Origin: Pilatotrama ljubarskyi
Lineage: Eukaryota; Basidiomycota; Agaricomycetes; Polyporales; Polyporaceae
Length of the DNA stretch: 64,000 bases
Assembly (NCBI GenBank): GCA_022385805.1
Contig: MU277672.1
Location: 602,012 to 666,011 of the forward strand
Reading direction: 5' to 3'
The translations under genes and the position numbers were made by a program. The notes below the pieces were generated by a model. The model was not told where the DNA came from and ran no database searches. It worked only from the letters and a program-made list of their open reading frames with translations. Shown here piece after piece: positions 44,631-55,835 of this stretch (within the stretch, counting starts at the first letter, position 1; the number at the start of each line of letters is the position of its first letter).

Positions 44631-46268
44631 CTATGAGAAACCGCCGCCCTTGCTGGGAACAAACGGCGTACGCTGTCCTCCGGTTCCCGGGACAGCCATA
44701 GAGCCAGTGCGTGCAGGTGTTTGACCAACAGACCCAGCCCCAGCCAGAGAGCGAGACGAATGAGCCGAAGCCACTGTCGGGAGCCTTCGTGTGCTAGTAG
44801 AGGCAGCGAACCGTTGTGGCTGAAAGGTCTCTTGCTGCACCCCGTAGTGAGGCCGAGAGTCAGACGAAGTGCCGTTGCGTGCAGTAGGCTGTTGCATGAT
44901 GACCGTTGCGGATGTCTTGCTTGGAGTTTGTGGTACAAAGCGCTGCGAGCCGCCAGAAGCAGGTATATGCGGAGTTCCTGGAAGAAACGAGGGTCGTTGC
45001 GGGAGTAGTCTAGAGCCTGAAGCAAGCTGAGGCGTGGGCGGAGGAGGCATCTCCGCACGAGGGTCGACAGAAGCTCGTTGCTCGGGTCTACTGGACGGGA
45101 TTGGAGGAGGCGGCATAGACTGCGGGTTGCCCTCTTCACGGTTCTGGCCGCGCCGTACTGAGCTTGACTGAGCATGTGAGAGACTGGGCAGGGCCATTGT
45201 CTGCGCTTGGGCGCTGCGCGGAGGGACGTATGCGTAGTGTCTGAATGCAGAGGAACATCTGAACGAAAGCCGCCTACACTTGAGCAACAAGGCTCACCCT
45301 AGACTCTGCTTAGTGGGCAGAGTATCTTGTGCTTGATGATGGCGAGAGTTAAACTGCGGCTGGTACTGTCCAGGAGGGAGAGTCAAACGGTCCGGGCCTA
45401 GAGGCGTGGCTATTGAGCGCGGACTCGAAGTCCTTTGACCACTCATGTAGCTGGCGGGTATGGCAATGCATAAAAGAGACAAGGGTCGTAAAGTGAAGAC
45501 GTACCCATCATCATCCCGTCGTGCTCGTTTGCCATTCGTGTTCGTGCGGTCTGAATTACCGCTATCGCCAATTTGTAGACGTCGCCTCAGCTCTGCGTTC
45601 TCTTGCCGTAGTTCTTCAACCAATCTGTGAGAGTCACCGTGAATATCGTCTATGTCTCTTGATTGCCGAGAGAAAGCATTACTTCCTGAGACGTTTGCTC
45701 TCCGCATGTTCGCCTTGCAGGCGCTCGTACAGAGGTCGGTACTGCTGGTACTTCTTCTTAAAATAGCGAACAAGATCGGCCATGGTGTTCATCTGGAACT
45801 GAACCGCAGGCCTCGTGAGGAGTGAACAGATCCATGGAAGGTGCATCGCCTACCCTAAGAGAATAGGCGACTGCGTCGAACGCGCCTGGGACAGAGCTGA
45901 ACCAGTTCGACATCGGCGCTTCGAGCTACATAGCAACGTTAGCCGCATCCGTTGCACAGAGTGAGTGCTCATGCACTTCTCTTTGCAGCGGCATTAGCTG
46001 GATCCCAGAGCTTCCACACGCCGCACAGCTCTGGTCTGCCTCTGCATCCGGGGAGGCGGGGGGCGGATTTTGACCACGCGACATCCGGAGAGTATACAGC
46101 AGTCGACTCACGGAGATGAGAGTTGCAGATGACATGGCCGCATTCCGTCAACCAGAAGGGCAGCGAGGACGGTGCCCCGGATTCCTTGACAAACTCGAGG
46201 TGGCATATACTGCAGTTCACAAATTCCCAGAAGTCAAAATCAGCGGAGGCACCTGACACGTTAGACAT
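44631..46268 (-). CDS. HEI10/Zip3-like meiotic RING-finger protein
   Basis: Seven exons, about 440 residues. Exon 1 starts MSNVSGASADFDFWEFVNCSICHLEF and carries the first half of a RING finger (NCSICHLEF, then TECGHVICNSHL). The second exon completes it with QADQSCAACGSSGIQLMPL. The spacing Cys-x2-Cys, Cys-x-His-x2-Cys and Cys-x2-Cys is that of the Zip3/RNF212/HEI10 group, E3 SUMO or ubiquitin ligases that mark crossover sites in meiosis. A coiled coil follows (LVRYFKKKYQQYRPLYERL and LVEELRQENAELRRRLQI), as in HEI10. The C-terminal 250 residues are disordered, Ser/Pro/Thr-rich with repeated TPR, GTP and QTP patches, ending TPFVPSKGGGFS. The gene lies back-to-back with the JmjC gene. The meiotic role is inferred from architecture. 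Confidence 0.84.
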
Positions 46269-46697
46269 CTTTCCGCCGTGGTCGATGCCGTGCAGTAGTG
46301 TCGATGAAGTCGTATAAGACGAAGCACTGATGGTAAGAGGAGAGCGGTGCGGAACGCGGTCAAGACCGAACTGGACACGTGACCGTCGCGGATCCCCTCG
46401 CGTGATGGATCGCGTCCGTGACAGATCACAGATACGGCAATCCAGTCACGGTGCTGCAGTCACGCTGCAGTCGAGAACTCGCTTCGCTGCTGCGGCAGCT
46501 CTGGCTTTCTTGCGACCCCATCATCGAGATACCTCCCAAACGGTAGCGATAAGGAGCTATACAATGGCTACAGATTCAACAATGGCATAACGGGAGGCTG
46601 GTGCTCGAGTTTGAGGGATTAGCTTAACCGTGACGTTCAGTCACAATAAGGGTCGCGCGATGGAAGTCTGTAGGCGCCTCAGAAGCTGGGTGAATTC
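46269..46697. promoter_or_regulatory. Divergent promoter region, RING gene / JmjC gene
   Basis: 429 bp shared upstream region. It includes several short CGTGA/TCACG repeats near 46378-46450 (GTGACCGTCG, GCGTGATGG, CGTGACAGATCACAG), which may be regulatory. No coding signal. Confidence 0.45.
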
Positions 46698-49600
46698 ATG
46701 AGGCTGTTGGGCGCTTCTGAGTTCTCTACAGAGCTCTACTCGTCCCTCGCAGACAACGACGTCTGCGGCGTCCTCTCCTCTCTTCGCCTTCATACCCTCA
46801 CCGTCCAGGTTGTCGTCGTACCTGCTTGGAGACGCTTGGACATATTCTGCACATTTTCTTCCTAGGACGACGCTCGACAATACAGATGGAACGCCGCCGC
46901 GAGCAGTTGCAACAGGAAGGGGCTTGCATCGAACGTCCTCTCGGCAGGCCGAAACTCGCACCCCTCTCGCTTTCCTATCCATCAACACCGTCCCTGCAAT
47001 CGTCCGGAAAGCCTCTGGAAGCACCGCCAGCGCTGTCGGAACCTACGCCGCACTCTCATATCGCTTCCGCCACCAGTCACCCCGACGTACAGCCTACAGA
47101 ACACCCCACTGCATCTCCCACACCTCCTGAGCCTGCAACTAGCATCGCCCCGTCCTCATCCGCTTTCCATCTTCCACGAATAACGACCAGAGGTTGGGAC
47201 GTCGCAGCATTGTGCCGGGACTTCAAGAGCTTCGAGCACGTGCGGCGAGTGTCCGCGCTCTCAGAACCCGCGGAGCTGCTCAAGACATTGGAGAACTATG
47301 AGCGTGACGGACTGCCCCTCATAATCGACAACTGGGACAAGCACTCAAAATGGCCTGCCGACGTCTTCAACATCGACTGGTTGCTCCAGACCGCTGGTGA
47401 CCAACGTCAGTAGATATCATTGTACACTATGCACTGCCTAACGCACTATATTGTCCAGATATTCATGTACGCAACGTGCATGATCGGCAGGACCGTTCTA
47501 TGACGCTGTCCGAGTTCGTGAATATCTCTCGAGCACAGTCTTGCCACAGCTCTCCTGGAGGTCAGCAAATACGCTCCCCCACAAGTACTCTATAATCTGA
47601 CAATGCGCCATTGTGCACAGAATCCCAGAGGCTATACTGGAAGGATGCTGATTGCCCGCCCAAATGGCGAGAATGGCTACTCAAGTCTGGTGCCATCCCG
47701 ACCCCTGTACTGCCGGGCTCTCCTGATGATTATCTCGGATACCTCTTCCCCTCGGTTAGTCCGGGATCGGCGTTCACTTGTCATTCCACTTCTTCAGGCT
47801 CATTAATTCCCTTTCCTAGGAAACCGTGGAATCGCTCCTGTGCTATATGGGAGTCGGCGATACATACACGGCTGCGCACAAGGATTTGTGCGCCTCCTCC
47901 GGGCACAACCTCATGTGCTTCTCTGAACAGGGCGGCTCGTCCTTCTGGTTCATGACCGCGGCGAACGATGCCCCCGAGGTGGCGAAGTACTTCCATCAGG
48001 AGCTCGGACAGGAGCTCGATTGGGAGACACATGTAACGAGCATCGAAGAGCTTGGAAGGGCGCCGTTCAAGGTATACATCGCAGAGCAGAAGGTCGGAGA
48101 CTTAGTGCTAGTCCCGCCACGGAGTTGCCACCAAGTCGTGAATCACGGCGGACTCGCGATGAAGACGAGCTGGTCTAGGATGACGCTGGACAACCTCAAG
48201 ACCGCGCTCCACTGCGAGCTTCCCATTTATCACAGGTAAGGTCCGGTTTCCCCCAGCACATGTAGCCCGAACTCATGCAGGTCGCCTTCTGCAGGGTATG
48301 TCGACCAGAGCAATACCGCGTAAAAACCGTCCTATACCGGTCGATGTTACATCTCACCGAGATGCTACAAGCAGCCCTGACGCCCACGCCCGGACCCGAG
48401 CCCGACCCGCGCGGAGAACTCGCAGTCACCCTCGAGCCGGATGACATCGTCGGCCCACTGGACGCCCCAGAGGCCTTCAACGCTCTGGCGAACTACGGCG
48501 ACTCGCCCTCCAGCTCCAGTCGCCCTTCCCCCGACCCTAGTCTGGACTTGACGGAGCGCGCGCTGAAGCTGAAGCGGCTCGTGCAGCTCTTTGACGAGGT
48601 GCTCCGCGCAGAGTTCGTGTCGACCCACGCCAAGCTGGAGCATATTTTCCGTTCGGACACGAGCGCTGGCTGGGGACTGACTGCGAGCTCGTCCACGTCC
48701 AGCAGCGCGGAGAAGAGTACGGACGAAGGCTCGTCAAGTGGTGGACTCAAGCTCTTTCTGCAGCCGCCCACCGCCCCCTCAGATCGTCGCGAGAATGACA
48801 AGCTCAAGGAGCGCGCGGCGTCGTGCAATTTGGCGTGCGACTTCTGCGGCGCTGACATCTTCCAGAGCTTCTTCGAGTGCAAACAGTGCCGTACGCCTGA
48901 ACCGGGCGTGATGCCGCAAGTGGGCGATGGACTCCTCTTGTGCGCGGCTTGCTACGTCGAAGGGAGGATTTGCGAGTGCGAGGAAATGGAGCCCGTGCAG
49001 TGTCGACCTTTCGAGGTCCTGCTATCCGACCGCAACTTGGCTGCTAAGGCCGTTTCCGCTTTGTTACCTCCAGACGAGGATGTGCAAGAACTCCAGGAGA
49101 GGTAATGGACTCCGCTCTGTGCGCTGGAGACGATGCTGAACCACTTCTAGAGATCTACGGCGACATGACGATATCTGTATATTCGAAGCCGCCTGCGCAT
49201 TCCACATCCACAGGCGCAACAGACAGGAAGGGGTGAGGAGTAGTTCTGCCTTACATGTTGGCGAGTCGTACCTTACAACTCGCCCAGCGCCTCGAGAAAC
49301 TGAAGTGCCGCACGGATAACCACGAAGTTCCGGCCGTCGAAGCTCTCAACTGCAAGTTATGCCACGGGTCCAGATGCTTCCGCTGCCTCCTCGAGCAGGG
49401 CACACATTCAGCGGAGGCGATATACGAGTATCAGAGAAGTGCGCCGAGTTGCATAAGATGGCACAAACGGCACGTTGCGAACCTCGATAACCTGAAGACG
49501 TTCCGGACGGACCAGAAGCTCTTCAACCTCGATGACGCGTCGACTATGAAGGAACGCCTCCGCATCGCGGCGAGTAGCTTCCCGAAGTGCAGGCCTGGCC

Positions 49601-52596
49601 ATGCGAAGGTGAAGCTTGGCTTCTACGATTGCGAGAACGAGGTGTGTCATCATGCAGTGGATACCATCAATGCACTGACGCCGTTGACGCAGGGCGGCGA
49701 TCTATTCGCGGAGGAGATTGAAGATGCTGTACCTCCGGAGACTGACATCGTCAAGCCAGACATGTTCGTGATGACGGAGGAGATGTCACCATTGACCCCT
49801 GACGAAGACAGCTCCATGGATAGCATACTCGGCGATCCACCAAGTAAGGATGCTGATATATCGATATCTGCTGCGCAACCGCCGCTGTCCCTTTCATCCA
49901 ATACGGTCGTTGACGAGGACGAGGTGATCAGTATCACTTCGTCTTCTTCCTCCTCATCCTCGTCTCATCCTGGTCCCGCCACTACGGGGCCCGAGATCAC
50001 TGTCCCCAGAAACGATGTCACAGTCGCCACAGGTGACAACCCCATCCCCAAAGCAGAGGTATACGTCTGGCTGCCCCCGAAGCCTCATTATGCGGTGATA
50101 GTGAAGCGCGCCTCGTCTCCCTCCAGAGATGTTGTGGCTTCGCGCAAGAAGCCGCGATCCGTAAGCCTCCGTGACGCCGAGGGTTCATCGCATGGCCGAG
50201 ATCGGAATGCCAGGGTCGGCCAGCTCCCCCGCGCTCATTCTGTAGGTGTCTTGCAACCTCGACGGCGTTTGATACCTGACCCTGGACCGCAGGCGCAAGT
50301 AGACGACTCCGTCGATTCTGACAGGGACGGTGTCGCTAGCAACATGGCCGCTGAGGGGCTAGTGCGATCCCTCAGCATGGCGAACGGCGCGCCGCCTATA
50401 TTTACGCAGTCCTCACCCAAGGCGAAACGACCGATCGTTTCTGCTCACAGGCGCAAAATGGTCATCGAATCCGACTCCGAGACAGCTTCTCCCCCTGCTG
50501 AACAGGACACTGTTGCTCTCACATCTGCATCGGTCGCGCAGCCACCTCGACCACGTCCAGAACACCCTCGTCGATCGTCGCTGTCGAACACTTCCCTCAA
50601 GGAGCCCGCCGCGTCCTCATCTGTCGCCCCTTCTCCACAGCTCCCTCGTACGTACGCCTTGAAGCGCGCTCGCCTTGAAGAGTCTGTCGAGGTGGGCAAA
50701 ACAGCACAGCAGACCTCCAACTCCAGCGCTGCTCCTGGGACAGCGCCATCTTCTGTATCAGGGCGCGCTCCCAAGAAGCGTAAAGGGCCGCCGGGCTACA
50801 CGGCTGAGGAGGTGGAGAAAATGAAGGCGGCGGAGGTCGCTGAACAGTTCGCTCGGCGCGAACGTAAGATTCAATCGGGTAAATTAACCGTCCGTACGCA
50901 GGTACCGAGGGAAAGCACCGTCCCGGTCCCTCGCGATGCGGATACAATGCGCCCTCCGACCGCTCCCAATGCCCGCAATGCGTCCGCGCCGGTTAATACC
51001 ACACGCACAGAAACTCGCGATGCAGCTCCCGCATCTGTGCACGCTTCCACTTCATCAATCGCGGATGGCGTCTCCTTTTCTGCCACGTCCGGTCCTCTTC
51101 ATCCAGTGGTCGCCCTGTCCCCGCGTGCCCCTATCCCACCGCCCATTCCCCTCTCTGGCAACGCTGAGAATGAGTCGCCGGTCAGGCCTTCCGGGTCGTT
51201 GCATCAGCTGCTCATAGCCACTCAGGACATCGCCCAACGCTGGGCGGCGTTCGAGGAAAGCCTCCGCTATATGGTGGAGATAGAGGAGAAGTCCAGGACG
51301 GACCGTCAGTACTGGGAGGAGCAATTTGCATCTCTTCGCAAGATGCTCGAGGACAGGGACAAGGAAGCGAAAAGGGTGCTGGAGGAGAAGGACAAGTCAA
51401 TCAACAAGCTCCAGGAGGAGGTACAAGGGTTGAACAAAGAGATGCGAATTATCAAGGAGGAGCTGCATGCCAGGGCAAAGGAGCTGCGTAGCCTGCAAGA
51501 CGCTCACGAGAAAGTTCGCCAGCAGCAAGAAGTCTCAAATCTCGCGATCGTCAAGAACCAGACTGATATCATTACTCTTTTCAACATCTCAGCCACGCAT
51601 GACTTGCAGCAACAAATCCGAGACATAGCGCTCGAGGTCGTTAGGTCTGCCCAGACTCAAATTCGGTGTACTCAGCATGCGCCAGCGGAAGTTCCTCCTC
51701 CAGCAGACATCCGTCCCTCTCAGCCTTTACCGACAGCAATGCCTCAACACACCTCCAGACAGGTGTGTCGGTGTTTCTCCTTGATTCTCAAGTTAACTGT
51801 GACCCTGACAATCGAAGCAGGACAACTGGCGCGGCCAGCAGGGTCCGAATCCTGACGCTCGCGGTCTTGTGAATGGCAGCACGAGGGGTGCCGCTGACCA
51901 TCTTCCTCCTCGCGGCTCGTTCGGCGAATGGTATCCCGCCCAAGACCAGTCAGAGCAGAGGCGCAGCAGGCGCTGGGATCACCGAGGAGGTCAGCGAGGC
52001 CTTGAGCAGTCCGACCAACACAGGCGTGGTGGCAGCCACTACCACGACACGTGGGGCGCCTCATCCAACGGCGACTCTTGGGATGATAGAGGAAGTCGCG
52101 AGTACCACCCGAGAGGCGGCGACTATAGACGTCGGTCGGGGTCGAGATCGAGGTCCCCTAGGCGCGCGCAAAGTGAGTGCCGTTTCTGATTGAATCATTG
52201 GACTCGTTCTCATCAGTATGTGGATAGGCAGCAGACCTCCGCCCACAGGACCTCGAGCAGAGCGAGAGGCGTCGGTGGTTAGCGACAAGAGCGATAAGCA
52301 GCGAACCGTCTCGGTGAAGGCGGACACCCCGCCCTCGACCATCGAGCTGTTCCCGTCGTCCGCGTCCTCGTCCGGCAAGCCCAATCCGTCGTACTCATCA
52401 ATTCAAGAGAGCTCGTTCACCGAAGGTGCGATATTCCCAGCTCAACCTGGCTAAGGTAGATGTTCACCATTCCGTAGAGGATCGTCCATCCCGTTCTGCG
52501 GACCACCCGAGGGTGTACCACAGCAGCAGGTACCGATCGCCCTCAGTGGACTACAAGATACGTTCGGAGCGCCCGCCTGACGGGCGGTACAGGTGA
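46698..52596 (+). CDS. Very large JmjC-domain protein with Cys-rich, coiled-coil and Arg/Ser-rich regions
   Basis: Eleven or so exons join in frame to about 1750 residues. After an N-terminal disordered part, a JmjC fold appears at 47820-48236: TAAHKDLCASSGHNLMCF holds a His-x-Asp iron pair, and later VLVPPRSCHQVVNHGG supplies the distal His. This predicts a 2-oxoglutarate/Fe(II) dioxygenase, probably a histone or protein hydroxylase/demethylase. A Cys-rich region follows with CDFCGADIFQSFFECKQC, LLCAACYVEGRICEC and, after a 55-nt intron, NCKLCHGSRCFRCLL, suggesting one or two zinc modules. The next 2.4 kb exon (49288-51762) is disordered, Ser/Pro-rich, with a coiled coil near 51230-51545. 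The last exons are Arg/Gly/Ser-rich (RRSGSRSRSPRRAQ). Start at 46698 follows an in-frame stop; an alternative is 46886. Confidence 0.86.
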
Positions 52597-53099
52597 TCGC
52601 ATGAAGGTGGCGGCTTCCGGGACGACATCAGTGGGGTACTTGCTTCCCGGAGATTGTCTACCTACAGTACTCTACATGCATTCTGCTCCAGACAATGTCG
52701 CAACTCATCGCGCACGGATACTGTAGCCGGACAGACCTGGTTGTACTTCTAAGAACCGCTCGACTAATCGCCCGGGCAGGCATTGATTGTATTAGCATAT
52801 TACTACGCTGAGCTATACTCGTAGATTCGTGTAGGCTGGAGGGATGTATAGCACGAGAGGTGCACTTCGCGGTTATGCGCGCGTAGAGATGGGGTAATCG
52901 AGTTAGAAGATGAATTGCGAGCAGGTATCAGTGGATTGTACGAAGACAGCATTGAACGAGAATGAGCGAGAAAGAGAAAAACCCATGCGGACCAGTTCCA
53001 CGACCAAATATCCAGCGAGAAACCATATAGCGGAACGGAGACGTCGCAAACGTAAGGACAGGACGGATGAATGCGCGCGCGCGCTGCCGCGGCGCGCGA
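52597..53099. other. Convergent intergenic spacer, JmjC gene / casein kinase 1
   Basis: About 500 bp holding two 3' ends; nothing further seen. Confidence 0.5.
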
Positions 53100-55201
53100 T
53101 CACCCACATCGACATGTGAGGATCTTCCACAGCGTGCTCTTGGGCTGCTCCGGCTCGTGCTGTCCGTGGTAGTCGCCGCCGTTGGCCACGCCGACCTCGC
53201 CGCCCATTGCGCGCACGTTACTGAGCGCGGGCGGGGCCGCGTTCACGCTCGACACCATCGGCGACGCGCGCCCGTATGGCTGCTGGCTCGCCGAGTACTC
53301 GTCCACCCGCTCGCGGCCGTACGTATCGTAGCCCACGTTCGCGTACGGATGTGACCCGCCCGGTTGCTGACTGAGCCTGCGCGCCGCGGCCGGAACGTCC
53401 ACCTGCGCTGCCGCGGACACGGGCGCGCCGTGTCCGCCGGGAGTGAGGTTCGCGGGATGCCGTTGCTTCGACCCGGTGCGGACGAGCGCGGGGGAGGGTG
53501 GGATGACGGGGCCACCTGCTTGCGACGCACGGCGGCGATCGTACTGCTGCGCAGGCGTGCCGGGCGCGTTCTGTATTTGCGCGAGAATCTGGTTCTGACC
53601 ACCCTGTGGAGCCAAAAGCAATGTTAGCAGGGCTTGCCACACCTCGAGGCGAATGGAAGAAGAGAAGCCGCGGAGACTGTACGCACTATTGACGCCTCCC
53701 AGCCTCTTCCACCTGACCATGATTGAGGGCTCAGTGGCATATCCGCTGAACATGAACGGTGAGACGTACCGTTGAGAAGGTTCCAGTCGTATACGCCATC
53801 CTCGACGTCGCCGTTGTTCTTCAAGACTTTGGCGAACAGTTCTCGGAGGAAGTCGTAATCCGGCGTCTCCTCGAAACCCAATTTACGAACATAGTTGAGG
53901 TAGATAGCAAACTCCTCTGTAGCAGGATGAGCCTCCGGACGTTGAGTATTGGGGATACGGACGCACCAGGGAAGCCGTCGCACAACTCCTTAATTGGCGT
54001 TGTCTGCTTCTTCTCCCCGATCTTCTCGTACTTCTGCTTGTTTGTCGCGGCCTTGAGGCCTTGCCATGGTAGGCTGCCGCGCAGGAAGTACATGAAGACG
54101 TGCCCGAGAGCCTCCAAGTCGTCTCTCCGCGATTGCTCTTCCACCGAACACATGAGTCACACACGGAACCCGTCACAGAAGAAAGACATACCCCGTCCCA
54201 AATGAGTATTGATACTCATGTACCGCGCCGTCCCGCTAAGGCTCTTCCGTTCCCGGTACGGGATGTGCTGCTTCGTCTTGGGGTCCCGGTACTGCTTCGC
54301 CATTCCGAAGTCGACAATATGAATCACTGCGCGGGCTCAGATACCTCCGCCGCAGGCGTCTCATACACTCAAAGCACGTACTGTTCGCATTCTTCGTGCC
54401 TGGGCGACCGATGAGGAAGTTGTCCGGCTTGATGTCGCGGTAGATGAGGTTCTTCTCGTGTATCGCCTGCACGCGGGTGATCTGCCACACGCGCACCCGT
54501 CAACCCAAAGTCCCTCGACCCCTCGACGACAAGTGGATTGCTGAGGAGGAGTAGGAGGAGGATGGGCACGCACCATCTGTCTCGCCGCCATGCACACGGT
54601 CTTGACCGAGAACTTGCGCCCGCACATGTCGAACAGATCCTCCAGGCTCGGGCCGAGGAGGTCGATGACGAGGATGTTGTGCAGGCCCTCCTGGCCGAAG
54701 TGGTAGATCTGGGGTATCCCGGCTGTATGTCACCCGATGGCAGAGGCGATGGGAGGGGTATCCATTGAGCGTGAGGGCGGACATTGGACGGGCGGGAAAG
54801 GGTACTGACGACAGCCCGCGAGGATGCGGTACGAGCGACACTCATCGCGCAGCTGGGGTGCCTCCGCTTTCCTCGGTTCCTACACGATACACATCGCACA
54901 GGAGCACGCTCAGCATCCGGGGCAGCTGGAAGCAAGTAGGGTGCGGAGGCGTACGAATTTGATAGCGACCGTCTGCGAGTTGAGCAAATTCGTGCCTGCG
55001 TGTGCATGCAGCGGTCAGATTGCCAGTCCCGTCGCCCGCGCAGACGTCACGCAGAAGAAGATGTGCGGGATGCGCGTGCAGAAAGTGCAGAGAGAGAGGC
55101 GCACCCTCAAAGATAACCCCGAAGGAGCCCTCGCCAATCTTCTTCCCGACGCGGTAGTGCCCGCCGACGATGTTGTTGGACGACGAGTTGTGGGACGACA
55201 T
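53100..55201 (-). CDS. YCK: Casein kinase 1, membrane (Yck/CK1-gamma-like) type
   Basis: About ten exons encode a CK1-family Ser/Thr kinase. The N-terminus [19 protein letters not shown] leads to the glycine loop [14 protein letters not shown]. The next short exons carry TVAIKF (catalytic Lys) and [22 protein letters not shown]1 hallmarks follow: [43 protein letters not shown] (catalytic loop), [14 protein letters not shown] (DFG) and [19 protein letters not shown], the CK1 replacement for the APE motif. Then [16 protein letters not shown]. The C-terminal extension is disordered and Pro/Gln/Ser-rich, ending [12 protein letters not shown]. Cysteines two and four from the end could be palmitoylated, as in yeast Yck1/2, tying the kinase to the plasma membrane. 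The start ATG is preceded by a pyrimidine-rich leader. Confidence 0.94.
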
Positions 55202-55835
55202 GCCGGGTTGTGGGCGGAGTGGGCAGGGAGAAAAGAAGGAAAGGAGGGGAGGGCGAGGATGAGGAGGAGGAGGAGGAGGACGACCCGAGGGCTGAGACCG
55301 CCAGAGCGAGAGCGACCAGGAACTCCCGCTTGCCCTTTCGGCACCCGCCGATCCGGTTACTCATTATATCCTCCGAGTCCAGTCCTCGAGCTCTCGACGC
55401 TGCCTTGCGCAGTTGCATACACCCGTTCTCAGCGAGCGATTCGGAGGATGCACAACGAGAGATGGGATTGCACGGTCATACAACAAGGATGTCTCCACTA
55501 CCTACAGGCACGAGTAAAGATAGTACACAGGAAACGCATGGAAATGCAAGTGGTATGGATGGAGGTGTCGTTAGCGCGGCAGCCGGGAATATGGCATGAA
55601 CTGAGAGCATGTCCGGAGATACTCAAGTGAGGAAGGCGGTCATTCGCGCGGCCCAGAACGGCACACAAGCCCAGAGCGAGAGAATAAGCGTATCGCAAAT
55701 CGAGTATATACTAGAGTAGGGAGAGCCGGCAGGGAGAGCGACGAGACGTTTGATTCGACGCCACCGCCGTCGCCCTGAACAGCTTTTGGCAGAGCCAGGA
55801 TTCGGGGGCATTCGCAGGAACGGATCACAACAACC
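55202..55835. promoter_or_regulatory. Casein kinase 1 upstream region with C/T-rich tract
   Basis: Read on the coding (minus) strand, 55300-55202 is almost wholly pyrimidine, with a run of CCT units just before the start codon. Such C/T tracts mark core promoters of highly expressed fungal genes. The left part should be the kinase promoter and the right part the GID4 3' UTR. Confidence 0.5.

Noticed and set aside
49233..49287. Separate gene starting at the ATG at 49255
   Set aside because: That ATG lies within a GT-AG intron; splicing from GGG to CGC keeps phase and joins the Cys-rich parts, so the JmjC gene continues through.
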